Below, one piece after another: positions 1 to 8,190 of a stretch of 24,196 bases of DNA. Every line of letters starts with the position of its first letter. Within the stretch, counting starts at the first letter, position 1. Under the pieces are notes generated by a model. The model ran no database searches and was not told the origin of the DNA. It worked only from the letters and a program-made list of their open reading frames with translations. A program made the translations under genes and the position numbers. The stretch lies in NCBI GenBank assembly GCA_003615045.1, contig ML014348.1:1-24196 (forward strand). Direction: 5' to 3'. Source of the DNA: Caulochytrium protostelioides (lineage: Eukaryota > Chytridiomycota > Caulochytriomycetes > Caulochytriales > Caulochytriaceae).

Positions 1-309
1 CAAGACGATCGCACGATCGCCAACAGCAACGAGGACGATGAGTACAACCATATCGAGGAGGAGGACGCCAAGGCTGACGCACCTGAGCAGGCCGTATCCA
101 AAGACAAGCAGGCCAATGCAGCTAAGTCCACGACGGCATGGACGCGTCTGTACCGTGAGCGTCCCGACTACACGGGCTTCTCGCGCACGTTTGCCTTCCA
201 GAACCCCATGGACGTTCAGAAGGCCAGTGCGTCGATGGAGAACGGCGTGCTGACATTGACCATTCCGAAACTGGTCCAGAAGACCACGGCGCGCATCACT
301 ATTCGCTAA
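1..309 (+). CDS. Small heat-shock protein (Hsp20/alpha-crystallin), C-terminal part
   Basis: Frame 1 is open from the window edge to the TAA at 307-309 and gives 102 residues; the start lies outside the window. The last 55 or so residues read as the second half of an alpha-crystallin domain: an F-S-R-x-F strand, then a loop with M-D-V-Q-K-A-S-A, then the hallmark G-V-L-T-L-T-I-P-K. The extreme C-terminus, R-I-T-I-R, contains an I-x-I motif of the kind sHSPs use to dock onto neighbouring dimers. Upstream is an acidic, Lys/Ala-rich low-complexity stretch (residues about 10-45); insertions in this part of the domain are common in fungal Hsp30-type sHSPs. Known family role: an ATP-independent holdase that binds unfolding proteins during heat stress in the cytosol. 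The gene converges on the bZIP gene, with the Fanzor relic between them. Family assignment is firm; paralogue identity cannot be decided from this fragment. Confidence 0.85.
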   Translation, partial: QDDRTIANSNEDDEYNHIEEEDAKADAPEQAVSKDKQANAAKSTTAWTRLYRERPDYTGFSRTFAFQNPMDVQKASASMENGVLTLTIPKLVQKTTARITIR

Positions 310-402
310 ATTTTACGAACATGAATCCCCCGCCACCTCTTGTAGTATCGCCTCTCCCCTTTAATGCGTTCATACCCCTACTTGTACATAGTTTATGACT
401 AA

Positions 403-930
403 TTTAACGCCGTCAATCTTTACGACGATCAAGCGATGGTCGTCTATGGCGACTTCAAGTTTGCCTCCGAAGGCAAGGCCGAAATCGCCTTCTGATCACC
501 TCAACGCGTACCGGACGTGCGCACTCAGCGGTTCCGCACTGTCCTGGTCGACGAGTTCCGGGCGGCCCAGGTGCATGCCCAGACGAATCGAATCCTGACA
601 AAGGAACAAATCCGGGACACGACGGTCCTGCCAACGCGTACCAGACGGGCACCCACCCAGCCGACGGCGGTCGACCGGGTCCGCGCGATCCGGGCGTATG
701 CCAAGTCGAATGTGGTCCTGAAACCAAGACTACGCCGGCGCCAGGGGATCGTGGTTTGAGGGTTGCTACGGTGATGTCGTTCCACAAACGGCAAGTTTGT
801 GCAGCGCGATCTCAATGCCGCGTTGAACATTCGATGTTGTCTAGCCTTACCCGACAGACCGATAGCGCTGTGCCGCAACCCGGAGCAAACCAGGTTGCAG
901 CCCAAGATCGGCAAGCTCATCCGACAATGA
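403..930 (+). pseudogene. Decayed Fanzor (eukaryotic TnpB-like RNA-guided nuclease) relic, C-terminal RuvC part
   Basis: One continuous frame carries Fanzor/TnpB landmarks in the right order. A V-V-Y-G-D-F-K-F segment (about 436-459) resembles the strand before the RuvC-II region. A V-L-V-D-E-F-R segment (541-561) is the RuvC-II block, with its catalytic Glu codon at 553-555. G-L-L-R and then R-D-L-N-A-A-L-N-I (805-831) is the RuvC-III block, with the catalytic Asp at 808-810. A short basic tail ends at TGA 928-930. The frame is broken by stops at 493-495, 757-759 and 772-774. The C-x2-C zinc-ribbon cysteines usually found between RuvC-II and RuvC-III are not recognisable; the position where families carry T-S after the Glu reads A-A. 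The N-terminal RuvC-I and wedge regions are missing. Family knowledge: Fanzors descend from IS605/IS607-type TnpB and are known in fungi and their viruses. This copy is almost certainly inactive. I infer it from motifs, not from an alignment. Confidence 0.66.
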
Positions 931-955
931 ACCAAAATGCGTACTGCCTGCGTCG

Positions 956-985
956 TGCCCCCCAGGGGGTCCCCCACCGAGGGCA
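956..985 (+). other. Possible structured 3' end of the Fanzor element (stem-loop)
   Basis: Just downstream of the relic's last stop, TGCCC at 956-960 can pair with GGGCA at 981-985. The interval between them is C-run, G-run, C-run (958-963, 965-969, 971-975), which can fold on itself. TnpB and Fanzor loci carry a structured guide RNA scaffold overlapping or following the 3' end of the ORF, so the position fits. C/G runs also occur by chance in this GC-rich DNA, so the call is weak. Confidence 0.25.
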
Positions 986-1068
986 TAGTGTGCAGCGTGA
1001 AGTAAGGGCCTATCTACGAGCAGCTCCTTAAAAAAAGCCGCGCAATAAGAACGATGTTATACACGATA

Positions 1069-2538
1069 TTACGGATACGGCGGCTGCTGTGAGCCCTTCA
1101 GAGCGGCGACGGCAGCCTGGTGGGCTGCCAACTGCTGCGTGAGCTTGTAGTTTTCTTCTTGAAGGGCAATCACGCGGGCTTCCAATACGGACACGTAGCG
1201 CAATTTTCGAGCCCGCGACCGGCGCGCCGCTTCGGTATTGCGCTGTCGGCGCAGATCGGCACGGTTCATATAGCCCGGTGTGCCTGCTGGGCGAGCGCCA
1301 AGGGGCCCGAGAACATCACCCGAACTGCTGCCATCATTCATGTTGATGCTATCAGAGTTAGATGGGCTCAGTGAACCGCAGAAAAGACCAGCCGCGTCGA
1401 CGGATGCACTAGTCAGATCGCTGTTGCTCATGCGGCGTGATGCATTGGACAGCGGGTACCCCATGTCGTCCAGATACGGGGGGCTTCCGACATCGTAGGC
1501 GGTGGGGTCCGGCCCGCCAAGGGGCGCCGCCGGGCTGGAGAGCCGGCCTGACGCCACCATTAAAGGGTGACCGGGCGCGCGGGCTATGGCCGGGTTGGAC
1601 GTCCCTTTACCGGTATAAATAGGGGGAGGGACGGTCTTACTCACAAGGGCGGTGTTCGGCGTCGAGTTAGACGAGGCGCTGCTTGGGGTATGTCGATGAA
1701 CACCGGGGGCCGAGGCTTCGTAGGGAGGATAGGCACGTGGCGGACTGGACTCCGTCGCGTGAGGATGGGGAGCCGATCGACGGGAGGACAAACCGCTCGG
1801 CGGGAGAGCGCCGCTCCGTGCACCCTCATCGGATGGTGAATACAGCGACTCAGCATGGGAAACAGACGCAAAAGGTGGCGGTGGCGCAGTCGGGCTCGTG
1901 TGGTGATACTCCATACTGGAGGGCAGGCCATGGCCGGGGAGCGGCGAAGGTCGCTCCGAAGAAGGTGCGACCATTGATGCATGGAGTACGCCGCGGCCTT
2001 GTGGTGCGACACTGGTCGCCGTGCCTTCCAATGCCGCGATGGGCGGAAGCGTGGGGGATGCCGGTGCGGCCGAGTACACCAGAGGTGGAATATAGTCAGG
2101 GTGGGAATGGCGTTGAGCCGCATGAGGTTCTGATGAGGTAGAGAAGAGGGGCACGGGGGCATGCATGTCGTGGTTCCATGTCTTCATGGGATACCGCGAG
2201 GCGGAACCGACCGCTTCCTCCAGATGGGATGGATGCGATGGCGGATGTGAAGGGGCGTGGTGATAATAGAGATGGGGCTGATGGGGATGGGATGCATGGG
2301 GTGGCTGATGCGGCATTGGCGCCTGGTGGTGCGGCGCGACGTGGTAGTGCTGCGAGGCCAGCATCGGTGCCGGCACGGCATGGCGGTGCTGCTGCTGCTG
2401 CATGGACGTGGGAACGAGCCCAGGCCGCGACGTGCTCTGCCGCGCCAAATCCGCCTGCTCCTGGGTGGCGCCCGGAAGGGTCGAGTAATAGACCGGATAG
2501 GGTTGTAGCGCATGGTTGGTATCAATGGTGTCGTGCAT
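1069..2538 (-). CDS. GCN4: Gcn4/CPC-1-like bZIP transcription factor
   Basis: A 489-residue protein runs from ATG at 2538 to TAA at 1069. The DNA-binding domain is at the very C-terminus (about residues 430-475). Its basic region contains N-T-E-A-A-R-R-S-R-A-R-K-L, which matches the basic region of yeast Gcn4, including the invariant N-x7-R. Leucines spaced by seven follow, with an Asn in the zipper interior (E-E-N-Y-K-L) as in Gcn4. The rest is low complexity: a His/Pro/Gln-rich N-terminal third and Ser/Pro-rich middle, typical of activation regions. Known role: nuclear homodimeric activator of amino-acid biosynthesis genes under starvation. The frame stays open upstream to 2706, but the codon there is GTG. 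An in-frame ATG at 2589 is an alternative start, adding 17 residues; I prefer 2538 because its context is AAG-ATG and the leader-side residues look non-coding. The C-terminal tail after the zipper is longer than in Gcn4. The symbol rests on the bZIP domain only. Confidence 0.85.
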   Translation of the reverse strand: MHDTIDTNHALQPYPVYYSTLPGATQEQADLARQSTSRPGLVPTSMQQQQHRHAVPAPMLASQHYHVAPHHQAPMPHQPPHASHPHQPHLYYHHAPSHPPSHPSHLEEAVGSASRYPMKTWNHDMHAPVPLFSTSSEPHAAQRHSHPDYIPPLVYSAAPASPTLPPIAALEGTATSVAPQGRGVLHASMVAPSSERPSPLPGHGLPSSMEYHHTSPTAPPPPFASVSHAESLYSPSDEGARSGALPPSGLSSRRSAPHPHATESSPPRAYPPYEASAPGVHRHTPSSASSNSTPNTALVSKTVPPPIYTGKGTSNPAIARAPGHPLMVASGRLSSPAAPLGGPDPTAYDVGSPPYLDDMGYPLSNASRRMSNSDLTSASVDAAGLFCGSLSPSNSDSINMNDGSSSGDVLGPLGARPAGTPGYMNRADLRRQRNTEAARRSRARKLRYVSVLEARVIALQEENYKLTQQLAAHQAAVAALKGSQQPPYP

Positions 2539-2947
2539 CTTGGACGTTGTTTCAGCGGCGCGGGCAATCCTAGTGAATCCTCCAGGCATCCTGCGGCCAG
2601 CACCGCGACGAGCTCTGTGTCCGCGATGAATGGCGCTGGCAACGCTGCGATGGGCCCAAAGGTCGTCTTGATCAGGAGCCCGGCCGGTCGCTTCGAAGCA
2701 GGCCACGTGCTGTGGCCCTTGCGCCTTGGCGATCTACAGGATGAAGGCCGCCCACCCACGTGACTTCCCGACGGGGCGGGGAGGCTTTGGCGACGGGGTT
2801 CCACCACCGACGAGTATCGGCCTTCGCGATGAACCAGCACCCCTCGCCCTACGCGATGGTAGCGTCGACGGGAACCGCACGCGTTGATACCTTCCTCGTG
2901 CCGAATGCGGTGTTTGCCGGTGCGCAAGCCTCCTGAGCAAGCGACAG

Positions 2948-2968
2948 TCACGACGTGCGGCTCGGCAT
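2948..2968 (-). promoter_or_regulatory. Candidate upstream ORF of the Gcn4-like gene
   Basis: On the strand of the bZIP gene, ATG at 2966-2968 opens a six-codon ORF (M-P-S-R-T-S) closed by TGA at 2948-2950, about 410 nt before the main start. It is the only out-of-frame ATG I find between the main start and position 3842. Short uORFs are the established control device of GCN4 and of cpc-1, which is why this lone one is listed. That the transcript includes it is an inference; no TSS is visible. Confidence 0.4.
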
Positions 2969-3425
2969 GCGCTGCTCCGCGGAGACCAACGACCGTCCCA
3001 GACCAACCCTGAAAGCCAGGCGACGGCCACGCTTGGCAAAAAACGGAATTCGGAAGGTGCGGCGTTCCAGCCAATGCCTAGGCTGAGGCGATGCCGACGA
3101 TGCCGACGATACGTGCGTCTTCGTGCGTGTCCGGGGGTCGCTGGTGGGGGATCAATCACACGATCGAAGCGTCACGCAGCGTCGTCGCCAGGACGGCCGC
3201 GGCTTGGACACCACGAAAGGGGGCAGAAGGCAATGTGCCCGTGCGCGTGTATCAGAAGGCGGCGCACGCTCGGTCCAGCAGCAAACACCTGACAGCGCAC
3301 AGCACCTCACGGGTCCTGGGCGCGCACCCTGCCGGGAGCGGGCCACGCCTTCCTGGTGCCGGCCCGAATGCCTCGGCCGGGACCGATCACCGACGCGACG
3401 CGCGCCGTGAACGGCACTGCACTTC

Positions 3426-3452
3426 AATGCCGTGCAATGCAATGCAATGCCG
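3426..3452 (+). repeat. Short AATGC/GTGCA pentamer array
   Basis: Three tandem AATGC units, flanked by variant GTGCC and ATGCC units. It is closely related in sequence to the larger ATGCC array at 5915-5988. Confidence 0.7.
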
Positions 3453-3730
3453 CGACCTCGGGCCGGGCGGACCGCGTCACGAGACCGTGGGGAGGAGGGC
3501 GCTGCTGTGTTCCGCGATGGAACGGACCGACCGGGTATCAGTCCCACGTCGAATTTGCTCGCCGCCGGGGGCGGGCCGTCTCCGAATAGGCTTTCGGGCG
3601 TCGCGTCCGGGCGCGGCCGTGGCCGTGAGGGCGCCGGCGAAGGGGGGGCGCCGCTGGGGGCCGGTGGCGGGCAGGGACGCGCCGCGTAGGGTACCGGTGC
3701 CAAGGCGTGCGGCCCGTCCACGCGGCTCCG

Positions 3731-3784
3731 CTGAGGCCGCCGCCGCCGCCGCCGCCGCCGCCGCTACCGCCGCCGCTACCACCG
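3731..3784 (+). repeat. GCC trinucleotide repeat
   Basis: An almost pure run of CCG/GCC units, with CTA and CCA interruptions towards its right end. It lies in non-coding DNA upstream of the bZIP gene. Confidence 0.8.
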
Positions 3785-5085
3785 CCGGGTGGTGACTGTG
3801 GAGGAAAGGCGTGCCGGAGCCGTGGCCGGGCCGGGGGGCCTCATGCGCCAGGAGAATGAGGAAAAAAAAAGGACAAAAAGACAGGAGAGATGCGACGCGA
3901 CGCCACACGGGGTCGCGGCCTCAGCCGGTCGCCAAGAGCGTGAGCGAAGGCAGCGACGGGATACCGCCAAGCGCGGGGGGCGGGCGGGCGGGAGGTTGTG
4001 GGTTGTGGGGTCGCGCCGCGGCGGCCGCCTCCCCCGTCCGGTGCCGTCACCACGCCGCCGACGAGAGCCGGGGCGGCGGCGGGGAGTGGCGAGGGGACGT
4101 GGTCGCGACTGAGGGGCGTTGCGGGAATGGCACGCGCAAAGGGGGAACGGGGATACCGTTCGAGTGATCACGGGCGACGGGAGGTGACGTCGTCCCGAGC
4201 CGTCCGCGGCGCGTCCCTGGTGGCGCGGGAAAGGAGGGAGAGGGCGGCCCGTAGTGGATGATGAACACGACGGTGGTCGGGATGCCGGGCTGGTGGACGG
4301 ACGCTCGTTGGCGAGCGATGCGATCCGTTGACGTGCCTGTAGCGTCTGGAGGTCAGGGGCAGCAGAGCAACGGCAGATACGAGAGGAGCGGTCGACCAAA
4401 GCCCAAAGTCGTGTAATGGGGAATGAGATTGCCGACCATCCCACCCGGAGCCAGTCGCACCGACGTATTCAATGGGCACGCCAGGCGGGGGTAGGCTCAA
4501 CGGCAGCAATCTGGTTAGCGGATAATCAAGGCTGCCACCGGCAGAAGAAGCAGGCGAACCCTATATATTCCAGCGTAAGTCCGGGCGCCGCGGCGAAACC
4601 ACAGTTACCAACGGGCGGCAGGTTGGCGGGGTTGCCGAAGGGCCGGGACTGGGTGAGAAACGACGGGCCGCAGCGGACAGAGGGAGCGCACGCGGTACCA
4701 AGAGGGAGAAAGAGAGAGGGAGAATCGAGGCCTGGCTCCGTGCAATGGTGCGTGGAGAAGCGCGTCTCGACGCCAACGTGTCCGCTGGGCAAACCGTGTT
4801 GGGTCTGAGGCTTGTCGCCGTTCGGAGAGATGGGTGGCGATTCAGGTGGAGGCGATGTGTTCGCGAGGGGCTTTTGATGGCACGGCCCGGCCCGGCACAG
4901 CACGGCAAAACACGGCGAGGCAGGGGCGACCGCTTCAGGTAATGGATGCAACGGCCGGCGGAGGGGCGCGACGTGTCGCGAGTGCCGATTCACTGGGAGG
5001 GCGGGAGGGGGTCCGACCAGACCATGGAGCGCGGTCGGAAGGACACGTGGACGCCGATGTGAGTGTCGGGCAGGCGGACGACGAA

Positions 5086-5120
5086 GGGACGGGACGGGAC
5101 GGGACGGGACGGGATGGGAT
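5086..5120 (+). repeat. GGGAC pentanucleotide array
   Basis: Five GGGAC units (5086-5110) followed by two GGGAT units (5111-5120). The unit is the reverse complement, in another phase, of the CCCGT array at 10206-10265. Confidence 0.9.
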
Positions 5121-5914
5121 GCGATGGCCATGCGCCATGAAGCTCGGACGGGCGCGGGTGGACTCTCCTACGGAGGCAAGCGTGACCAGCACCGACCGGT
5201 GCAGCAGCGGCGCGCGACAATGAGGCGACGGCCGCGATCCCAGCACCACCCGACCGCGAAGGCACGCGAAGCGGCACTTATACTTCGGAGGGGCGTTTCG
5301 TGTGCATCGGCATCCATCCGCGTCTCGTCGGAAGCGCATCCGTTGGCTTCAAGCAGCGGCACTGCACACCCAGACGCCGACGGCGATGGCGGTGGCAACA
5401 CGCCGAAGCCCGCGCAGACGTAAGTGGAAGATCCCCTTCTCCGCTCATCCTTTGATGACCAGGCGGACGTGACTGTCGCTCGTGCTGTGGCTGGCGTCCT
5501 TCGTGGACCGTGGACCGTCTGGTGGTGCCGCCCACCCGCGCCGCGGCGGCCGGTGCTGGTGTCGCCTCCGCCGCTACTGCAGACGCGAAGGCCTCGTATC
5601 AGGATCACGTCTGGGATCAAAAGACAGCACGCCGGCCCGGGCAGCGCCCCACGCTTTCCGGCGCCGCGGGCGACCCCGCTCGCGGGCTCGACCCGTCCCT
5701 GCGCGTGTGCACGCCATCCGCAATGGACCCAAGCCCGTTCACGCGGCTGCCTTGTCCTCCGTGATGGTCCGGCCGTCGGCGGCACAACCCGGGCGCAGCA
5801 GCCGCGTCGGCGGCGGTGGGCCAGACACTCGGCTCCCCGGAAGCCTGGCTGGGACCTGGCCCTGCCGGCGTGCTTAGTTCGGGCGGATGGCGTGGCCGAC
5901 GCAGGCCTCGCCCT

Positions 5915-5988
5915 ATGCCATGCCATGCTCTGTCATGCCATGCCATGCCATGCCGTGCCGTGCCATGCCATGCCATGCCATGCCATGC
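5915..5988 (+). repeat. ATGCC pentanucleotide array
   Basis: About 14 tandem units of ATGCC, with GTGCC variants near the middle and a CTCTGT interruption near 5928-5933. It is non-coding in context. Confidence 0.9.
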
Positions 5989-6194
5989 GGCGTCTCGGCG
6001 CGTGTCGTCGCTCGAGCGCCGACCGCTCTCCCGCCTCCCGCCTGCACCGCGTCCACTGCCGAGCACGTCCGGTCAGCGCCCACGAGAGGCACGGCGGCGA
6101 GCGGCCTCGCGGGGCCTCGGCTTTGGCGCCGGGCCGCCATGACACATGACTCGAAGGTTCCAAACGGGCCGGCATCGCGTCTGTCCAGGGGCCA

Positions 6195-6238
6195 CCCCTT
6201 CGTGGTGATGTCCCGCCCCTTCGTGGTGATGCCCCGCC
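6195..6238 (+). repeat. 21-nt tandem duplication
   Basis: Two adjacent copies of a unit beginning CCCTTCGTGGTGATG and ending in a C-rich stretch, differing by one base. It resembles replication slippage rather than a functional site. Confidence 0.75.
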
Positions 6239-6883
6239 CGGCCTTGCCGCGTCGCGTCGCGCCCCGCCGCATCGCAAGGCCTTCGGGTCCTACCTCCTCC
6301 CCCGTAGCAGCCGCAGCCGCAGCCGCAGCCGAGAGCCACCCGACCCCCGCACCCAGCGGCTCGGTATCGCAGCCGCAGGTCGCACCCGACACGCGGTGGT
6401 GGGCGTGCCTCATCCGCCTCCTTCTGAACGACCGGCTTCGTCGCGCACATGCCCGCTTCACGCGTTCCTCCTTCGCGTGTTCTCCTCGACGATACGCCGC
6501 AACCCGCCGAGCGATCCCCATCGGTGTGGCCACATCGGCAGGAGGCGACAGCGCGACCGAGTGGCCCGGCGGCCTGGCCAGCGGGGGCTGAAGAAGGAGA
6601 AGGGCGGGGGACATCGCTCGGGGTGGTGACGCCGCGTGTCGATCCGGTCCACGCAGGCCCGTCGACGCCTTGACCACCGCCAGGGCGATGAATCACGCGC
6701 GTTGTGCGGGACGGCTGTAGCTCCGGCATCCACGACGTGAGGATGACCACGTCGCACGTCATGACGCGCGGCGGCCGCGCCCAAGCCGTGCCTCTGCGCT
6801 TGGGGCCGTGGGGCGACCATGTCCACCGTACGGAGCGTGATGGCGCGGCACGGGGCGACCCGTCGGGTCATGCCGTGTCACAG

Positions 6884-6929
6884 CCTCGGCGCGCCTGCCG
6901 TCGACTTAGCGACGGCAGGCGCGCCGAGG
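6884..6929. repeat. Perfect 20-bp inverted repeat with a 6-nt loop
   Basis: The left arm at 6884-6903 starts CCTCGGCGCG; the right arm at 6910-6929 is its exact reverse complement. They are separated by ACTTAG (6904-6909). All 20 pairs match and most are G-C, so the sequence would form a very stable hairpin in single-stranded DNA or RNA. There is no coding context. A smaller palindrome, GACCC-GTC-GGGTC, lies just upstream at 6858-6870. Confidence 0.92.
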
Positions 6930-7642
6930 GAGGCGGGGCGGTCGCCTTCCCGCCCGGGTGGCGGGGAGCGGGCCGTGGGCTGGATGGCCTGCGCGCGCCG
7001 CCGGCCGCGCCACGAGCATCCAGGCCCGTCCCCGGCATACCGGCCCCCGCGGTCCGCGGCGGCGTGGCGACCACCGAGGACGTGGCGGCACGGAAAAAGC
7101 GCTATCGCGAGCCTTCGAGCCCCGCGGCGCCCACGACAGCGCCGACGACGCGCTCGACCGCGTCGCCTTCGGGCCTTCCCGTGCCGAGACCATGCCGGTC
7201 GCGGCCGCCACCGACCCGACCGCCGTCGCGGCCGCGGCCGCGGCCCGCGCGCCCTGGGCCACGCCGCCTTCCGTGCCGCATCATGGCGGGGAGGCTGGAC
7301 GTCCCGGCACGGGCCGGCGGGGTCGCCGGAAGGGGACCGCCAGGAGACGGCGGCCCGGACGAACCACGTCACCCGGCGCGCCGCTCGACACGGGATCCAC
7401 GCGTCGCCGCGCCGCCCGTTGGGTCGCGCGATACCGTGCGGTGACGTGACGGGGGACGGGCCGGGGGCGGCCGTCGCGTATGCAGCGTAGCTGGGCGCTG
7501 GCTCTCGCGGAGCTCGCGGCCCGGGAGACGGCGAACCGCGGGACCGCGACGCGTGCGGTACCGGGTGAGGGTCTCGCTCCCCCCGTTTTCTGTCGCCGCC
7601 GCGGCTGCGCAGGACCCAGACCTCGCGACCGTGGCGGACGAC

Positions 7643-7668
7643 GCACGGCCACACACGTGTGGCCGTGC
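7643..7668. repeat. 12-bp inverted repeat with a 2-nt spacer
   Basis: GCACGGCCACAC at 7643-7654 and its reverse complement at 7657-7668 are separated by AC. The central CACACGTGTG is itself a perfect palindrome with a CACGTG E-box core, so both a dimeric bHLH-type binding site and a cruciform are possible readings. Confidence 0.85.
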
Positions 7669-8153
7669 CCCGGGGACGCGGCCGGACATACCCATCGGCC
7701 TGGCAGAGACGCCACCCCGCCCAGACCAGACCGACGGGCGCGAGACATCGCCGGATAAATACGGACCTCACGGGGGCCCCGCCGCAGCGCCTCCCTTCCG
7801 GTGGGCGCGCCCATCGTCGGAGCCGCGGGGTCGATATACCGGCGTCGGGAAAAAACAACAACAAAGCTTCGCCCCGGAAATCATCAAGCTCGCCCATCAC
7901 GTCACCACCGCTCCTTCCCTCTTTCCTGCTGCTCGGCGGTCGGTCCGCGGGAGGAACGCGGGTGGCGCGCGGCCTTGACGCCGCAGAGTAGTGGGGGAGG
8001 GCGTCATCGGTGTGATGCATGCGCAACGCGCGAGACGTGGTCACGAAGCGTCGTGACGGAGCGTGACTGATGACCGTGGACCCGGGCCTGAGGAAGTGCC
8101 CGAGGCGACGCGACGTCGAATCTCTCCCTGGTGCGGTCCACCGTCTGGTGGAA

Positions 8154-8190
8154 GGCAATGGCCAAGGCAATGGCCAAGGCGATGGCGACG
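8154..8190 (+). repeat. 12-nt tandem repeat (GGCAATGGCCAA type)
   Basis: About three units of GGCAATGGCCAA, the last one diverged (GGCGATGGC). It lies in non-coding, GC-rich DNA. Confidence 0.75.

Larger units (their letters stand above)
2590..5080 (-). promoter_or_regulatory. Upstream region of the bZIP gene, depleted of ATG on the bZIP strand
   Basis: No credible coding region lies here. By hand count, the bZIP-sense strand has three ATG triplets between 2590 and 5020 (at 2966-2968, 3842-3844 and 4437-4439), against about 36 on the opposite strand. A T-rich tract on the bZIP strand (complement of the A-run around 3855-3885) is the only marked AT-rich patch and could be part of a core promoter. 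GCC repeats lie at 3731-3784 and a short AATGC array at 3426-3452. The long open frames across this region have GTG or TTG at their nominal starts and Arg/Pro-rich translations, so I read them as GC-driven shadows. Confidence 0.4.

Noticed and set aside
2184-3159. Minus-strand frames of 296 and 141 codons upstream of the bZIP gene
   Set aside because: Their nominal starts are TTG and GTG, not ATG, and one overlaps the bZIP CDS in another frame with Arg-rich composition.
3426-5988. CRISPR-like or satellite array reading of the AATGC and ATGCC repeats
   Set aside because: Units are contiguous pentamers without spacers; these are microsatellites.
6195-6238. U6 snRNA-like string CCCTTCGTGG, twice
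   Set aside because: The rest of the U6 sequence is absent; the string is just part of a 21-nt tandem duplication.
6858-6929. Helitron 3' end suggested by the hairpin
   Set aside because: No CTRR follows the hairpin at the usual short distance on either strand and no 5' TC terminus could be paired with it.
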